From Thermoplasmata archaeon (GTDB lineage: Archaea > Thermoplasmatota > Thermoplasmata > Lutacidiplasmatales > UBA184): a DNA stretch of 64,000 nt. The translations under genes and the position numbers were made by a program. Below the pieces are notes generated by a model. The model saw nothing but the letters and a program-made list of their open reading frames with translations. It was not told the DNA's origin and did no database searches. The stretch spans positions 30,852 to 94,851 of the forward strand of contig DAHXNZ010000004.1 of NCBI GenBank assembly GCA_027365105.1. The letters run 5' to 3'. Shown one piece after another: positions 21,079-31,963 of the stretch (its first letter is position 1; every line of letters starts with the position of its first letter).

Positions 21079-22014
21079 ATGGTCGAAACTCTGGAAGGGC
21101 TCCGATTCGGGTCCGAACTGGTCAAACGCGGCTTCGCCCGGATGCAGCAGGGCGGGGTGATCATGGACGTGACGACCGCCGAACAGGCCCGGATCGCGGA
21201 GGCGGCCGGGGCGGTCGCCGTGATGGCCCTCGAACGGGTCCCGGCCGATATCCGTGCCGCCGGCGGCGTCGCCCGGATGGCCGATCCGACCAAGATCCGG
21301 GAGATCCAGGCCCAGGCGTCGATCCCGGTCATGGCGAAGTGCCGGATCGGGCACATCGCCGAGGCCCGGATCCTCGAGGCGCTGGAAGTGGACATGATCG
21401 ACGAATCGGAGGTCCTGACCCCGGCCGATCCGTTCCGCCACGTCCCGAAGTCGGAATTCAAGGTCCCGTTCGTCTGCGGTGCCCGCAACCTGGGCGAGGC
21501 GCTCCGGCGGATCGATGAGGGCGCGGCGATGATCCGGACCAAGGGCGAGGCCGGGACCGGCAATGTCATCGAGGCCGTTCGGCACATCCGTCAGATCCGG
21601 GAGGAGATCGACGCCCTCGTGCGCATGCGGCCCGCCGCGGCCGCCGCCTGGGCGAAGCGGGAACGGGTGAGCCGGGGGGTGATCCAGGAGGTCCGGCGCC
21701 TGCGTCGCCTGCCCGTGGTCAACTTTGCCGCGGGCGGCATTGCGACCCCGGCCGACGCGGCGCTCTGCCGCCTGCTCGGCGTCGATGGGGTCTTTGTCGG
21801 GAGCGGGATCTTCAAGTCGGAGTTTCCCGAGAAGGTCGCCCGGGCCGTGGTCGACGCGTCGCTGCATTTCGACCAGCCGGAGCTCCTGGCTCGCGTCTCG
21901 GAGGGCCTCGGCTCCCCGATGAAGGGGATCGACCTCGCCGGCCTGCGCCCCGAAGAGCTGCTCCAGTCCCGAGAGTCCGATCCCCGCCGGATCTCCTCCC
22001 CTTCGGCCCATTAG
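21079..22014 (+). CDS. pdxS: pyridoxal 5'-phosphate synthase PdxS subunit
   Basis: [72 protein letters not shown]. Confidence 0.97.
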   Translation: MVETLEGLRFGSELVKRGFARMQQGGVIMDVTTAEQARIAEAAGAVAVMALERVPADIRAAGGVARMADPTKIREIQAQASIPVMAKCRIGHIAEARILEALEVDMIDESEVLTPADPFRHVPKSEFKVPFVCGARNLGEALRRIDEGAAMIRTKGEAGTGNVIEAVRHIRQIREEIDALVRMRPAAAAAWAKRERVSRGVIQEVRRLRRLPVVNFAAGGIATPADAALCRLLGVDGVFVGSGIFKSEFPEKVARAVVDASLHFDQPELLARVSEGLGSPMKGIDLAGLRPEELLQSRESDPRRISSPSAH

Positions 22015-22060
22015 GCCGGCGGCCAGGGGATCCCCCCGGAGGAGTGGCTCGGAGCCCGCT

Positions 22061-23206
22061 GTGCGCATCGTTCAGATCTGCCCGTTCTTCGCCCCCCACG
22101 CCGGGGGGGTCGAGTCGCATGTTCGGACGCTCTCCCGGGCGCTCGCGGCCCAGGGCCACGAACTGACCGTCGTGACCTCCCGCTACCGTCGCCGTCTGCC
22201 GAAGGAGGAGGAGTTCGAGGGCGTCCGCATCCTGCGCGTCCCGACCCTCGCCACCGTCTTCAACACCCCGATCGACCCCGGGGTCGGGCGGCTGCTTCGG
22301 AGCCTGCCGGCCGACGTCGCCCACCTCCACTACCCGCCTCCGATGACCCCCTACTTCGCCGTCCGGACCCTGGTCAAGCGGGGGGTGCCGACCTGCCTGA
22401 CCTACCACTGCGACCTCTATCTGGGCGGCGTGGGGGGCAGCCTCCTCGCCGGGCTCTTCGAACGGATCTTCCTCCCCCGCATCCTCTCGAACGCCGATGC
22501 GATCGTCGTGCACACCCGCAGCTACGGGCGCACGTCGCGGAGCCTCCGGGACCGCCCGCTGGAGATCATTCCCTCGGTCGTGGACCTCGATCGGTTCCGC
22601 CCGGGGCTTCCGGCCGATCGGCTCCGCCGTACGCTGAGGCTCGAGGGCCGTCGGGTGCTCCTCTTCACCGGCCGGCTGGTCCCCCACAAGGGGGTCGACG
22701 TGATCCTGCAGGCGCTCCACCTCCTGCCCGACGATGTGGCGGCCGTCGTGGTGGGCTCCGGCCCCCGGCTGCGCGACCTGGTCCTGTTGGCGCGTCGTCT
22801 GGGCGTGGAGGACCGGGTCCGGTTCTGCCCGTCGGTCGCCGACGACGACCTGCCGACCTACCTCGCGCTGGGCGACGTGTTCGTCTTTCCCTCGCAGAAC
22901 CGGCTGGAGGGCTTCGGCCTCGCGATCGCCGAGGCCCTCGGCGCCGGCCTGCCGGTGATCGTCGCCGACATGCCCGGGGTCCGTGAGGTCATCACGCCCG
23001 GCATCGAGGGGCTCCTGACCGAGCCGCTGATCGCCGAGGACCTGGCCCAGAAGGTCCTGAGAATCCTGGACAGTCCCGACCTCGCCGCCCGGATGGGCGC
23101 GGCCGGCCGCCGCCGGGCCGAGGAGCGGTTCGGGCTCCCGAAGGTCACCGCGGAGATCCTGAGCCTCTACCAGCGGATCGTCGCGCGGCATCGATCGCCT
23201 GCTTGA
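22061..23206 (+). CDS. glycosyltransferase, GT4-type
   Basis: PFFAPHAGGVESHVRTLSRALAAQGHE; LLFTGRLVPHKGVDVILQAL; EGFGLAIAEALGAGLPVIV. Confidence 0.93.
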   Translation: MRIVQICPFFAPHAGGVESHVRTLSRALAAQGHELTVVTSRYRRRLPKEEEFEGVRILRVPTLATVFNTPIDPGVGRLLRSLPADVAHLHYPPPMTPYFAVRTLVKRGVPTCLTYHCDLYLGGVGGSLLAGLFERIFLPRILSNADAIVVHTRSYGRTSRSLRDRPLEIIPSVVDLDRFRPGLPADRLRRTLRLEGRRVLLFTGRLVPHKGVDVILQALHLLPDDVAAVVVGSGPRLRDLVLLARRLGVEDRVRFCPSVADDDLPTYLALGDVFVFPSQNRLEGFGLAIAEALGAGLPVIVADMPGVREVITPGIEGLLTEPLIAEDLAQKVLRILDSPDLAARMGAAGRRRAEERFGLPKVTAEILSLYQRIVARHRSPA

Positions 23207-24038
23207 GATCGGCCGCCCGACGTCCGATCCCCCGGGCGCCGTCGGGGCCGTAGAGGATGCCCCGGGAGGAGTTGATCAGCAGGCGCCGGCCGGCCTTTCC
23301 CAGGCCGGCGGCCACGGTCCGTTCGAGGTCGCCCGCCTGCGCGCCGACACCGGGCACGAGCAGCGGGACCGTCGGGCCGAGGATCCTCCGGGCCATGGCG
23401 ACCGCCTCGGGATACGTCGCGCCGACCACGGCGCCGACGTTGCCGGACCGGCGGGCCCGACGTTTCACCTCCGCCAGCACACGGTGCCAGACCGGGGCGG
23501 TTCCCGACCGCAGCTCCTGGAGGTCCCGGCTCCCCGGATTCGACGAGTGGGCGACGACAAAGTACCCCCGCTCGACCTCGGTCTCGAACGGATCGAACGA
23601 ATCCCAGCCCATCCAGGGGGTGACGGTCAGGGCGTCCCAGCCCCCGGAGTTGAGGAGCCCCGAATGGAACCATCGGACGGTGTTGGGGATGTCGTTGACT
23701 TTGAGGTCGAGGATCGTGATCGGGCCCGCCCCGATCCGACGGGGCAGCTCGAGGAGCCGGCGGATTCCCTCGGCGCCGAACGGCAGGTAGGCACCGAACT
23801 GGGCCTTGTAGGCCGCGGCCACGGGCCGGGTGGCTTCGAGCACCTCATCGAGGAACCGGTCAAGGGCCCGGGGGGCCGGACGCCGACCGAACCGGGCCGG
23901 CCAGAGGCGGGGGTCGGGGTCGAGCCCGACGCAGAGCATCGATCCGGTCCCGGCGATCCGGTCGTCGAGCCGTTCGGAGAATCGCCTCGGCACGGAGGCG
24001 GCACGGGCCCTTTCCGTAAATCGGTTGCGTCGCCGCAC
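23145..24038 (-). CDS. pyrF: orotidine 5'-phosphate decarboxylase (subfamily 2 type)
   Basis: MLCVGLDPDP; AYKAQFGAYLPFGAEG; ILDLKVNDIPNT; LLVPGVGAQAGD. Confidence 0.92.
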   Translation of the reverse strand: MRRRNRFTERARAASVPRRFSERLDDRIAGTGSMLCVGLDPDPRLWPARFGRRPAPRALDRFLDEVLEATRPVAAAYKAQFGAYLPFGAEGIRRLLELPRRIGAGPITILDLKVNDIPNTVRWFHSGLLNSGGWDALTVTPWMGWDSFDPFETEVERGYFVVAHSSNPGSRDLQELRSGTAPVWHRVLAEVKRRARRSGNVGAVVGATYPEAVAMARRILGPTVPLLVPGVGAQAGDLERTVAAGLGKAGRRLLINSSRGILYGPDGARGIGRRAADLKQAIDAARRSAGRGSGSPR

Positions 24039-24100
24039 CGTTCACCCGGGCCGTCGGCTTTAAGGCCGGCGGACTCTCCCCGTCCTTCGGGGAGCTTCGG

Positions 24101-25252
24101 ATGGCGACAGACGGTGCCGCAGACCCGGTCGAGATCCGTCTCAAGGACCTGCGTCCGGGCCCGCCGGTCTCGTTCATCGCCCGGATTGTCCAGGTCGAGC
24201 GGAGGGAGATCACCCGGAAGAGCGATGGCCAGCGGCGGCCGATCCTCTCGGGGCTCCTGAGCGACGGGACCGGCACGGTGCGGTTCACCTGGTGGGACCC
24301 TCCCTCCGAGGAGATCGACCGGGGGACCGTGCTCCGGATCGCCCGGGCGGAGGTCCGCGAGTACCTCGGGCGCGCGGAGGTCGCCTTCACCTACCGGACC
24401 CGAATCGCCCCGGCGGCCGAGGCCGAGCTTCCCCGGCTCGGCTGGGAGGAGATGCCGATGCGGCGGATCCGGGACCTGACCCCCCCGGACGAGGGGTTCC
24501 GGCTCGATGCCCGGGTGGTCCGGGTCGCCGCCCGCGGTGTCGCGGTCGGCGCCGAGCACCGGACCGTCTTCGAGGGCCGGCTCGCCGATGACAGCGGCGC
24601 GATCGGCTTCACCGCCTGGAGGGACTTCTCCCTCCGGGAGGGCGAGGCGGTGCGGATCGGGGGCGGATATCTTCGGAACTATCGGCGGCGCCCCCAACTG
24701 GTCCTCGATGACCGATCGATCGTCGCCCGCCTGCCGGACACCCGTCTGCCCCCCGCGGCCGAACTGGCGGCGCCGGCCCGACAGAGCCTGGCCCGGTGCG
24801 AGGCGGAGGGCGGCGGCGAACTGGTCGAACTCGCCGGTCGGGTCGTCGGGATCCTTCCTCCGAGCGGGCTCATCTATCGATGCCCGGAGTGTCGTCGGGT
24901 GACCCACCAGGGGATCTGCCGGACCCATGGGCCGGTCAGCGGCGGGCCCGACCTCGCCGCCCGGCTGGTGCTCGATGACGGAACCGGGGCCGCCACGGTG
25001 AACCTTGACCGTGCGGCGACCGAATCGGTGATCGGCCTCTCCCTTGACGCCTGCCTGGAACGACTCCGGTCGACCCCCGACCCGTCGGTCATCGAGGAGC
25101 TCCTCTGGGAGCGTCTGATCGGAACCTGTTGGACGGTCCGGGGGTCGGCGTACGTCGACGACTTCGGCCTGTCGGTCCATCCCGAATCGATCGAGCCCCG
25201 CCCCCGGACCGAAGCGCCCGACGCGGCCGATCTCGAACGGAGGCTCGCGTAG
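24101..25252 (+). CDS. RPA-like ssDNA-binding protein (OB folds, zinc finger)
   Basis: Repeated OB-fold segments; CPECRRVTHQGICRTHG zinc motif; followed by an RPA-associated gene. Confidence 0.85.
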   Translation: MATDGAADPVEIRLKDLRPGPPVSFIARIVQVERREITRKSDGQRRPILSGLLSDGTGTVRFTWWDPPSEEIDRGTVLRIARAEVREYLGRAEVAFTYRTRIAPAAEAELPRLGWEEMPMRRIRDLTPPDEGFRLDARVVRVAARGVAVGAEHRTVFEGRLADDSGAIGFTAWRDFSLREGEAVRIGGGYLRNYRRRPQLVLDDRSIVARLPDTRLPPAAELAAPARQSLARCEAEGGGELVELAGRVVGILPPSGLIYRCPECRRVTHQGICRTHGPVSGGPDLAARLVLDDGTGAATVNLDRAATESVIGLSLDACLERLRSTPDPSVIEELLWERLIGTCWTVRGSAYVDDFGLSVHPESIEPRPRTEAPDAADLERRLA

Positions 25253-26167
25253 ATGCCGGCCCGCGAACCGGCCTGGCGGCTCTGTGCGGCCGAACTCCTG
25301 CAGGCGACGGAAGAGGAGCAGGGTACCGGCGAGCGTCCGGTCACCTACCGGATCAGCCCGTACGGCGCCCGGATCGGCCGGGCCCTGCTGGCCGGGCGGC
25401 TCACGCCGCCCGAGCGGGTCGGGCGCGACGAGCGGGAGCCGTTCTACCGGGCGCGGCTCGCCGACCCGACCGGCGAGATCGCGGTGACGGCGGGGAGCTA
25501 CCAGCCCCGGGCGATGGCGACGCTGCGCCGGCTGGCCGCCCCGACCACGGCGCTGGTGGTGGGGCGCCCCCATCTCTACCGGGGCCGCGACGGCACCGCC
25601 TACGTCTCGATCCGGGCCGAGGGGATCGCTCCGCTGGACGAACCGGAGTACCGTGCGGTGGTGGGCGAGATCCTCGGCCAGACGCTCGACCGGCTCGAGG
25701 TGCTTGGCGCGGTCCGCGCCGGGGGGGTGGCGCCCGAGGCCGCGCCGGAGCTCTGGGTCGTCGGCGCTCGGGCCTCGGCGGCCCGGTTTCCATCGGCGTC
25801 CCGGGACGGGCTCCTGCCCTCCCTCCGATCGGCGCTTCAGGCCCTGCGGGGGGGGGCCCCGCCCCCTCCGGTCCCTCCTCCCGTGAGCCCGGCCGCCTGG
25901 GCGCCCTCCGCCCCGGAGCCTCCCCCGGCACGGCCGGCCCCGGTCCGCCCGGTGACCGAGGCCGAACGGGCCGAGGAGGAGACGGTCCTCGACCTGATCG
26001 ACGAGCTCGCCGACCGGTCGGTCGACGGCTACGCCGAAGTCCGGGAGACCTTCAAACGGCTCGCCGAACGGGGCCTGACTCCCGAACGGGCCGAGGAGCT
26101 CCTGGGCCGCCTCGAGACCGAAGGCGCGGTGGAGGAACCGGTGGTGGGCAAGCTCCGGCGGGCCTAA
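25253..26167 (+). CDS. RPA-associated OB-fold protein
   Basis: ATGs directly after the RPA gene stop; N-term OB-like, C-term winged-helix-like EETVLDLIDELADRSVDGYAEVRETFKRLAERG. Confidence 0.8.
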   Translation: MPAREPAWRLCAAELLQATEEEQGTGERPVTYRISPYGARIGRALLAGRLTPPERVGRDEREPFYRARLADPTGEIAVTAGSYQPRAMATLRRLAAPTTALVVGRPHLYRGRDGTAYVSIRAEGIAPLDEPEYRAVVGEILGQTLDRLEVLGAVRAGGVAPEAAPELWVVGARASAARFPSASRDGLLPSLRSALQALRGGAPPPPVPPPVSPAAWAPSAPEPPPARPAPVRPVTEAERAEEETVLDLIDELADRSVDGYAEVRETFKRLAERGLTPERAEELLGRLETEGAVEEPVVGKLRRA

Positions 26168-26312
26168 CGGGCCTGGGCGTGGGGCGATGGCTGGGGACGA
26201 GGATTTATATCGGTGCCCGGCTCGGGGCGCGGGGGGATGAAGAGCACCTGTCTCTCCGAACACGTGACGAGACCTACGACGTGCTGACCCCCAACCCTGC
26301 GGAATCCAAATC

Positions 26313-27251
26313 ATGCCAACTTCCCGCTCGCTCTGGGTCCCGATCCTCGTCGCCGTGGTATTGATTGTGGCGGGGGTGGCCGCGGCGGGCTACGTCTACG
26401 CGAAGAACCGCCCCCCCTCCCCGGCGCCGCTCCTTACGATTCAGAAGGGGTACAATGCGACGGTCAACTACATCGGGGAGTTCGCTACGGGCCCCCAGGC
26501 CGGCCGGGTCTTCGATACGTCGATTTATGCGGTCGCCCTGAACAACCTGACCTACCCGAAGAGCCTGCTCTACCAGCCCCGGGCGAACGAATCGGCCTAC
26601 ACTCCGCTGGCCGTCCATGTGGGTCCGACTGCGCCCTCGGGCGGCTACGTGATCAATAACCTCTCGTTCATCACCGTCATTCCCGGGTTCTGGCAGGGGA
26701 TCATCGGGCTTTCGGGGAACCGGACGGTGACCGTGATTATCCCGCCCAGCCTGGGCTACGGGCCGCTCAACCCGTCCTGCCTCGTCACCCAGCCTCTGAC
26801 CTACACGATGCCCACCGTCGTGACGCTTTCCCGCGCGCAGTTCGCGACCCAGTATCCCGGCGTGCCGATCACCGTCGGGAGTACGCTCTCCCAGCCGATC
26901 TACGGCTGGCCGGTCCTGCTCTTCAGCGCGAATGCGACGTCGGTGGTGCTGGTGAACCAGCCCGGGGTCGGGTTCGTCTCCTCACCGTTCGGCTGGCCGG
27001 TCGAGGTCACGAACGTCACGCAGGGGCCGAGCGGCGGCAACCTGACGCTCCACAATGAACTCAGCGTGACCCAGGCGGGCCTGGTGAAGGGCAATCTTCC
27101 GACGAACCAGACCGTCTGCCATACGGGGACCTTCGTCGTCTCCTCGGTGAACCTCGCCAGCGGGACCTTCACGGAGAACTTCAACTCCCAGGTCGCCGGG
27201 GCGACGCTCAAGTTCATCATCACGGCCGTCGACATCTTCCCGCCGAAGTAG
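26313..27251 (+). CDS. FKBP-type peptidyl-prolyl isomerase-like exported protein
   Basis: N-terminal TM; VNYIGEF...GRVFDTS; VIPGFWQGIIGLS..RTVTVIIPPSLGYG. Confidence 0.75.
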   Translation: MPTSRSLWVPILVAVVLIVAGVAAAGYVYAKNRPPSPAPLLTIQKGYNATVNYIGEFATGPQAGRVFDTSIYAVALNNLTYPKSLLYQPRANESAYTPLAVHVGPTAPSGGYVINNLSFITVIPGFWQGIIGLSGNRTVTVIIPPSLGYGPLNPSCLVTQPLTYTMPTVVTLSRAQFATQYPGVPITVGSTLSQPIYGWPVLLFSANATSVVLVNQPGVGFVSSPFGWPVEVTNVTQGPSGGNLTLHNELSVTQAGLVKGNLPTNQTVCHTGTFVVSSVNLASGTFTENFNSQVAGATLKFIITAVDIFPPK

Positions 27252-27269
27252 GGCGGGGCCCTGGGCCGT

Positions 27270-28172
27270 CTACCCGAGGGTGATCCGACCCCGCTTGAGG
27301 AGTTCGTCGAGCCGCTGGTCGACGCTCGATTCGAGCGCGGTCCGTTCCTCCGCCCGCCGGGTGCGCGGAGTGAACTCGCGAATCGTGTTGCGGGCCTCGG
27401 CCCGCCGGGCCCTCAGCGTGCCGAGGAGGGTGCGGCCCTCCTGCTCGAGCCGCTGGATTTCCCGGCTCTCGGCGAACAGCCGGTCCATCGTGTCGCTGCG
27501 CTGGGCGGCGATCCGCCGGATCTCGGCGACGACGCTGCCCGCGGCCTCGAGGCGGCCCCGAATGGTGCCCATCGCCGCCTCCCGCTCCTTGCGGATCCGA
27601 TCGAACTCCTGGGTGATCCGGTCGACCGCGGCCCGGGCCTCGGTGACCTGGTGGGCCGCCGCCTCCTCCCGGGCCCGATCGGCGGCGGCCTCCTGGGCGT
27701 GGGCCTCCAGCTCGGCCAGCATTCGGGTCCGCTCCCGGAGCCGGACCAGGAGCGCGCGCTCGTCGTCCAGCGAGAGCACCTGGGTCTGCTGGCGGTGCTC
27801 GAGCTCCTGGATCTCCTTCCGCACCGCCTCGGGTCGAAGATGGGCCTGCGGCCGGGCGGCCGCGCGGATCTCCCGGTACTGGATCAGGGCCTGAGCCAGG
27901 GCGGCGCGGGCCCGGTCCCGTTCCGATCGGAGCCGGAGCAGCTCCTGCCCCAGGCTGCGGTGGGTCTGGTGGACCTCTTCCGCCTCCTGGAGCGGGCCTC
28001 CCCGCTGCGTCGCGAGCGCCTTCTGCTCGGCACTGAGCCGGCGGACCTCCGCGAGGAGCTGTTGCCGCTTCGCCCAACGCGACTCGAGCTGGGAATCGAT
28101 CGCCCGGAGGCGATCCTGGATCTCCCGTTCCTCCCGATCCGACTCTTCCGATAGCGATGTCCGATACGGCAC
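27270..28172 (-). CDS. coiled-coil protein of unknown function
   Basis: 300-aa highly charged heptad-like sequence. Confidence 0.75.
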   Translation of the reverse strand: MPYRTSLSEESDREEREIQDRLRAIDSQLESRWAKRQQLLAEVRRLSAEQKALATQRGGPLQEAEEVHQTHRSLGQELLRLRSERDRARAALAQALIQYREIRAAARPQAHLRPEAVRKEIQELEHRQQTQVLSLDDERALLVRLRERTRMLAELEAHAQEAAADRAREEAAAHQVTEARAAVDRITQEFDRIRKEREAAMGTIRGRLEAAGSVVAEIRRIAAQRSDTMDRLFAESREIQRLEQEGRTLLGTLRARRAEARNTIREFTPRTRRAEERTALESSVDQRLDELLKRGRITLG

Positions 28173-28196
28173 GGCACCCCCCCTAGGACCCGAAGG

Positions 28197-28967
28197 TCAC
28201 AAAACCCCTTCCCGTCCTCGCCGCCGCCCCGTCCGGGGCCGGATCGATGGCCGGTCGGGCAGGAGCCACTGGGTCACGTAGAGCGCCGCCGGGACCGCGG
28301 CATCGATGTTGACGACCGCGAGCGGGGCGCACGATTGGAGCATGGCCGTCAGGGCGGCCTCGCCGCGGCCGCCCCGACCGTAGCCGATCGAGGTCGGGAT
28401 CCCGAGTACCGGGGCGCGGACGAGACCGGCGACCACGGTCGGCAACGCGCCCTCCCGGCCGGCGCAGACCAGGTACGCGCGGGGCGCCCGGGCCTCGATC
28501 CGGGCCAGGGCCCGGGTGAGCCGGTGCATCCCGGCGACCCCGACATCGTAGGCGGTGAGCACCTCGACGCCGAACGCTTCGAGGATGACCCGGGTCTCCT
28601 CGGCCACGCCCACATCGCTCGTGCCGGCGGCCAGCAGGGCGACCCGGGGCTGGGGGAGCCGGAGCCCGAGCGGGCCGGCGAGCCGGGCGACCCGTCCGGC
28701 GGCGAGGAGGCGGACCGGGAGCCCGCCCCGCATGGCGGCCCGAAGCGCCCTCCGCTGCGGTGCGGTCGGGCGGGAGATCAGGGCCCCGGTCCGATGGGCA
28801 TGGAGCGCCCGGAGGATTCCCAGGAGATGGTCGACCGTCTTGCCTTCGCCGAGGATGATCTCGGGGACCCCGACGCGTTGCGACCGTTCCCGGTCGATCT
28901 GGGCGTACCGTCCGACCCGTAAGGTCGCGGTTCGTTGGGGCCGGCGGGCACCGGTGCGGCGAGCCAT
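28197..28967 (-). CDS. larB: LarB-like (AIR carboxylase-related) protein
   Basis: PEIILGEGKTVDHLLGIL; AAGTSDVGVAEET...VGVAGMHRL; VCAGREGALPTVVAGLV; GYGRGGRGEAAL. Start chosen at MARRTG. Confidence 0.82.
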   Translation of the reverse strand: MARRTGARRPQRTATLRVGRYAQIDRERSQRVGVPEIILGEGKTVDHLLGILRALHAHRTGALISRPTAPQRRALRAAMRGGLPVRLLAAGRVARLAGPLGLRLPQPRVALLAAGTSDVGVAEETRVILEAFGVEVLTAYDVGVAGMHRLTRALARIEARAPRAYLVCAGREGALPTVVAGLVRAPVLGIPTSIGYGRGGRGEAALTAMLQSCAPLAVVNIDAAVPAALYVTQWLLPDRPSIRPRTGRRRGREGVL

Positions 28968-29026
28968 CGTGACGCCCCCACCCAAGCCATCATATATCGG
29001 GTCCCGGTGCTCGCCCGAACCCACCT

Positions 29027-30175
29027 ATGGTCGATTTTTCCCTGACCCCGGACCAGGAGAGCCTCCGGGAGCTGGCGCGCAAATTTGCACGCAGCGAGAT
29101 GGCCCCCCGAGCGGCGGAGGTGGACCGGACCGGGCGGTTCCCCGAGGAGATCTACCGGAAGGCGTGGGAGCTCGGCCTCATGAACCTCAATGTGCCCGCC
29201 GAGTTCGGCGGGACCGGCCTCGGGCTCTTCGACCAGTGCCTGATTGTCGAGGAGCTCGCCTACGCCTGCGCCGGGATGACCACCTCGATCATCGCCAACT
29301 GCCTCGCCCTCGAACCGATCCTGCTGGGGGCCACGCCCGAGCAGAAGGAGCGATGGCTGCGGCCGTTCTGCGCGGACTACCACCTGGCGTCCTTCTGCCT
29401 GACCGAGCCGAGCGGCGGGAGTGATGCGGCCGCGCTCAAGACCCGGGCGCGCCGGTCGGGCGACGACTACCTCCTGACCGGGGAGAAATGCTTCATCACC
29501 AACGCCCCCCACGCCGCCCTCTTCACCGTCTTCGCGACGCTTGACCCTGCGCTCCGCCACAAGGGGATCACCGCCTTCGTCGTGCCCCGGGACGCGGTCG
29601 GCCTCGTCCCCGGCCGTGAGGAGGAGAAGATGGGCCATCGGGCCAGTGCGACCAGCACCGTCCGCTTCGACGAGGTCCGGGTGCCGGCGGCCGACCGGTT
29701 GGGGGCCGAAGGGGAGGGATTCTCCCTGGCGATGCGGACCCTCGACCAGACCCGGACCCCGATCGGGGCGATGGCGACGGGGATCTCTCAGGCCGCGCTC
29801 GACCTGGCCGCCCGGTACGCGCTCCAGCGGACCACCTTCGGAAAGCCGATCGCCGAACACCAGGCGATCCAGGCGAAGCTCGCGACGATGGCCCAGCAGC
29901 TCACCGCTTCCCGGCTTCTTACGTGGTTGGCGGCCTGGACGATCGACGGCGGCGCCCGGGGGACCTTGGAGTCGTCGATCGCCAAGTGTTTCTCCTCCGA
30001 TGCGGCACTGCGGGTCGCCGATGAGGCGATCCAGACCTTCGGCGGGTACGGCTACATGAAGGAGTACCCCGTCGAGAAGCTGCTCCGGGACGCCAAGCTC
30101 ACCCAGATCTACGAGGGCGCCAACGAGATCCAACGCATCGTGACGGCCCGAGAACTCCTCAAACGCTACGCCTGA
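29027..30175 (+). CDS. acyl-CoA dehydrogenase
   Basis: FCLTEPSGGSDAAALKTRA; DRLGAEGEGF; RTTFGKPIAEHQAIQAKLA; QTFGGYGYMKEYPVEKLLRDAKLTQIYEGANEIQ. Confidence 0.96.
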   Translation: MVDFSLTPDQESLRELARKFARSEMAPRAAEVDRTGRFPEEIYRKAWELGLMNLNVPAEFGGTGLGLFDQCLIVEELAYACAGMTTSIIANCLALEPILLGATPEQKERWLRPFCADYHLASFCLTEPSGGSDAAALKTRARRSGDDYLLTGEKCFITNAPHAALFTVFATLDPALRHKGITAFVVPRDAVGLVPGREEEKMGHRASATSTVRFDEVRVPAADRLGAEGEGFSLAMRTLDQTRTPIGAMATGISQAALDLAARYALQRTTFGKPIAEHQAIQAKLATMAQQLTASRLLTWLAAWTIDGGARGTLESSIAKCFSSDAALRVADEAIQTFGGYGYMKEYPVEKLLRDAKLTQIYEGANEIQRIVTARELLKRYA

Positions 30176-30185
30176 GCGGTGCCCC

Positions 30186-30962
30186 ATGGAGATCGCGGTC
30201 TGCGTGAAGCCGGTCCCCGACCCCGACACCCGGCTCCGGGCCTCTCCCGACCAGCGGACGTTGGATCCGGAGGGGGTCAAGTATGTGCTCGCGGGGTACG
30301 ATGAATCGGCGGTCGAGCAGGGGCTGCTCCTCCGGGAGCAGATTCCAGGGAGCGCCGTCCGGGCCTTCGCGTTCGGGCCGGCCCCGCGGGCACCCGAGAT
30401 TCTCCGGAGTTGCCTCGCCCTCGGCTGCGACTCGGCCACCCATGTGGCGGCGAACGAACCGGTGGACGATCCCCTGGTCGTGGCGGCCGCGCTCGGGACC
30501 GTCCTGGGCTCGCGGCCCGCCGACCTGATCCTTGTCGGGAAGCAGGCGCTGGACGACGAGGAGGGCCTGGTCGCTCCGGCGCTCGGCGCGCTGCTCGACC
30601 GGCCATCGTTCTCCTCGGTGACCGATCTGCGCTGGAGCCCCGACCGGGCCCGGTTCAGCTTCCGCCGCTCGACCGAGGTCGAGGTCGAACGCTGGGAGGC
30701 ACCCCCACCGCTGGTCCTCGGGCTCCAGCAGGCATGGAACGATCCGCGCACCGCGAAACTGCCCAACGTCCTCAAGGCCCGTCGGATGCCGATCGAGTCG
30801 GTTCCGGCCGCCCCGGGAGCCGCCGCCGGCCGCAGCGTCCCGCTCCGATTCGATCTCCCGGCGCCCCGCGCGGGCGCCCGAATGATTGAGTACTCGACCC
30901 CGGCGGAGGCGGCCGAGCGCCTGGTCCGGATCCTCCGGGAGGAGGCGAAGGTCTTTCCATGA
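30186..30962 (+). CDS. etfB: electron transfer flavoprotein beta subunit
   Basis: [52 protein letters not shown]. Confidence 0.95.
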   Translation: MEIAVCVKPVPDPDTRLRASPDQRTLDPEGVKYVLAGYDESAVEQGLLLREQIPGSAVRAFAFGPAPRAPEILRSCLALGCDSATHVAANEPVDDPLVVAAALGTVLGSRPADLILVGKQALDDEEGLVAPALGALLDRPSFSSVTDLRWSPDRARFSFRRSTEVEVERWEAPPPLVLGLQQAWNDPRTAKLPNVLKARRMPIESVPAAPGAAAGRSVPLRFDLPAPRAGARMIEYSTPAEAAERLVRILREEAKVFP

Positions 30963-31942
30963 CGCCGGCCATCCTCGTCATCGGGGAACTCCGGGAGGAC
31001 AAACCGACCGACGCCTCCCGGGAGGCGGCCGGGGTCGCCCGCCGTCTCGTCGGGGACGCCCCGGTCATGGGCCTTCTGATCGGGAGCCCGGTGGAGCCCG
31101 CTGCGGCCGGGTGGTGCCGGGACGGCGTCGACACGGTGCGATGGCTCGCCGAGCCCCCGGCCGGGGGGCGGCTCGCCGGCGCGCTGGTCCCGAGCCTCCT
31201 CGCGCTGCTCTCCGAGGGCTCGATCGAACTGGTCCTGCTGCCGTCGACCGGCTTCGGACGCGAGCTCGCGGGAGCGCTGGCCGCCCGGTGGGATGCGGGC
31301 GCGGCCACCGGCGTGACGGCCATCACGCGCACGGCCGAGGGCTGGGAGGTCCGGCGGCCGGTCTTTGGCGGTCGGGCCACGGAGACCCGGATCCTGTCCG
31401 GCCCCCGCGCGGTGGTCGCCCTGCGGCCCCGATCGTTCCCGGCGCCCGAGCCTCGGGAGGCCCCCGCGGCCGCGGCCGTCCAGGCGGTCGTGGCCCCCGG
31501 CCCCTGGGCGGCCGGTCCGACGCGGATCGGGAGCGAACCGGTCGTCTCGGGCGGGGGACCGGCCCTCGGCGACGCGCCGATCGTGGTGGCCGGGGGGCGC
31601 GGCGTCGGATCGTCCGACCAGTTTCGGCTCATCGAGGAACTGGCCGGTGCGCTGGACGCGGCGGTCGGCGCCTCGCGCGCCGTCACCGATGCGGGCTGGC
31701 GGCCGGCGAGCCTGCAGGTCGGTCAGACCGGTCGGACCGTCACCCCGCAGCTGTACATCGCCGTGGGGATCTCGGGGGCGATCCAGCATGTCGTCGGCAT
31801 GATCGGTTCCCGGGTGATCGTCGCGATCAACTCCGATCCCTCGGCGCCAATCTTCAAGGTCGCCGACTACGGCATCGTGGGCGATCTCCTCCAGATCGTT
31901 CCGGCCCTGACGGCGGAGATCCGTCGGGTACGGGGTCGCTGA
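30959..31942 (+). CDS. etfA: electron transfer flavoprotein alpha subunit
   Basis: [41 protein letters not shown]...[25 protein letters not shown]; overlaps etfB. Confidence 0.96.
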   Translation: MTPAILVIGELREDKPTDASREAAGVARRLVGDAPVMGLLIGSPVEPAAAGWCRDGVDTVRWLAEPPAGGRLAGALVPSLLALLSEGSIELVLLPSTGFGRELAGALAARWDAGAATGVTAITRTAEGWEVRRPVFGGRATETRILSGPRAVVALRPRSFPAPEPREAPAAAAVQAVVAPGPWAAGPTRIGSEPVVSGGGPALGDAPIVVAGGRGVGSSDQFRLIEELAGALDAAVGASRAVTDAGWRPASLQVGQTGRTVTPQLYIAVGISGAIQHVVGMIGSRVIVAINSDPSAPIFKVADYGIVGDLLQIVPALTAEIRRVRGR

Positions 31943-31963
31943 GCCGCCCTTCTGTCCGCCGGG

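Noticed and set aside
23627-26314. 895-aa minus-strand ORF
   Set aside because: Antisense to the RPA genes and partly pyrF out-of-frame; no family motifs.
28778-31789. 1003-aa minus-strand ORF
   Set aside because: Shadow of the acyl-CoA dehydrogenase and ETF genes; only the extreme C-term overlaps larB in another frame.
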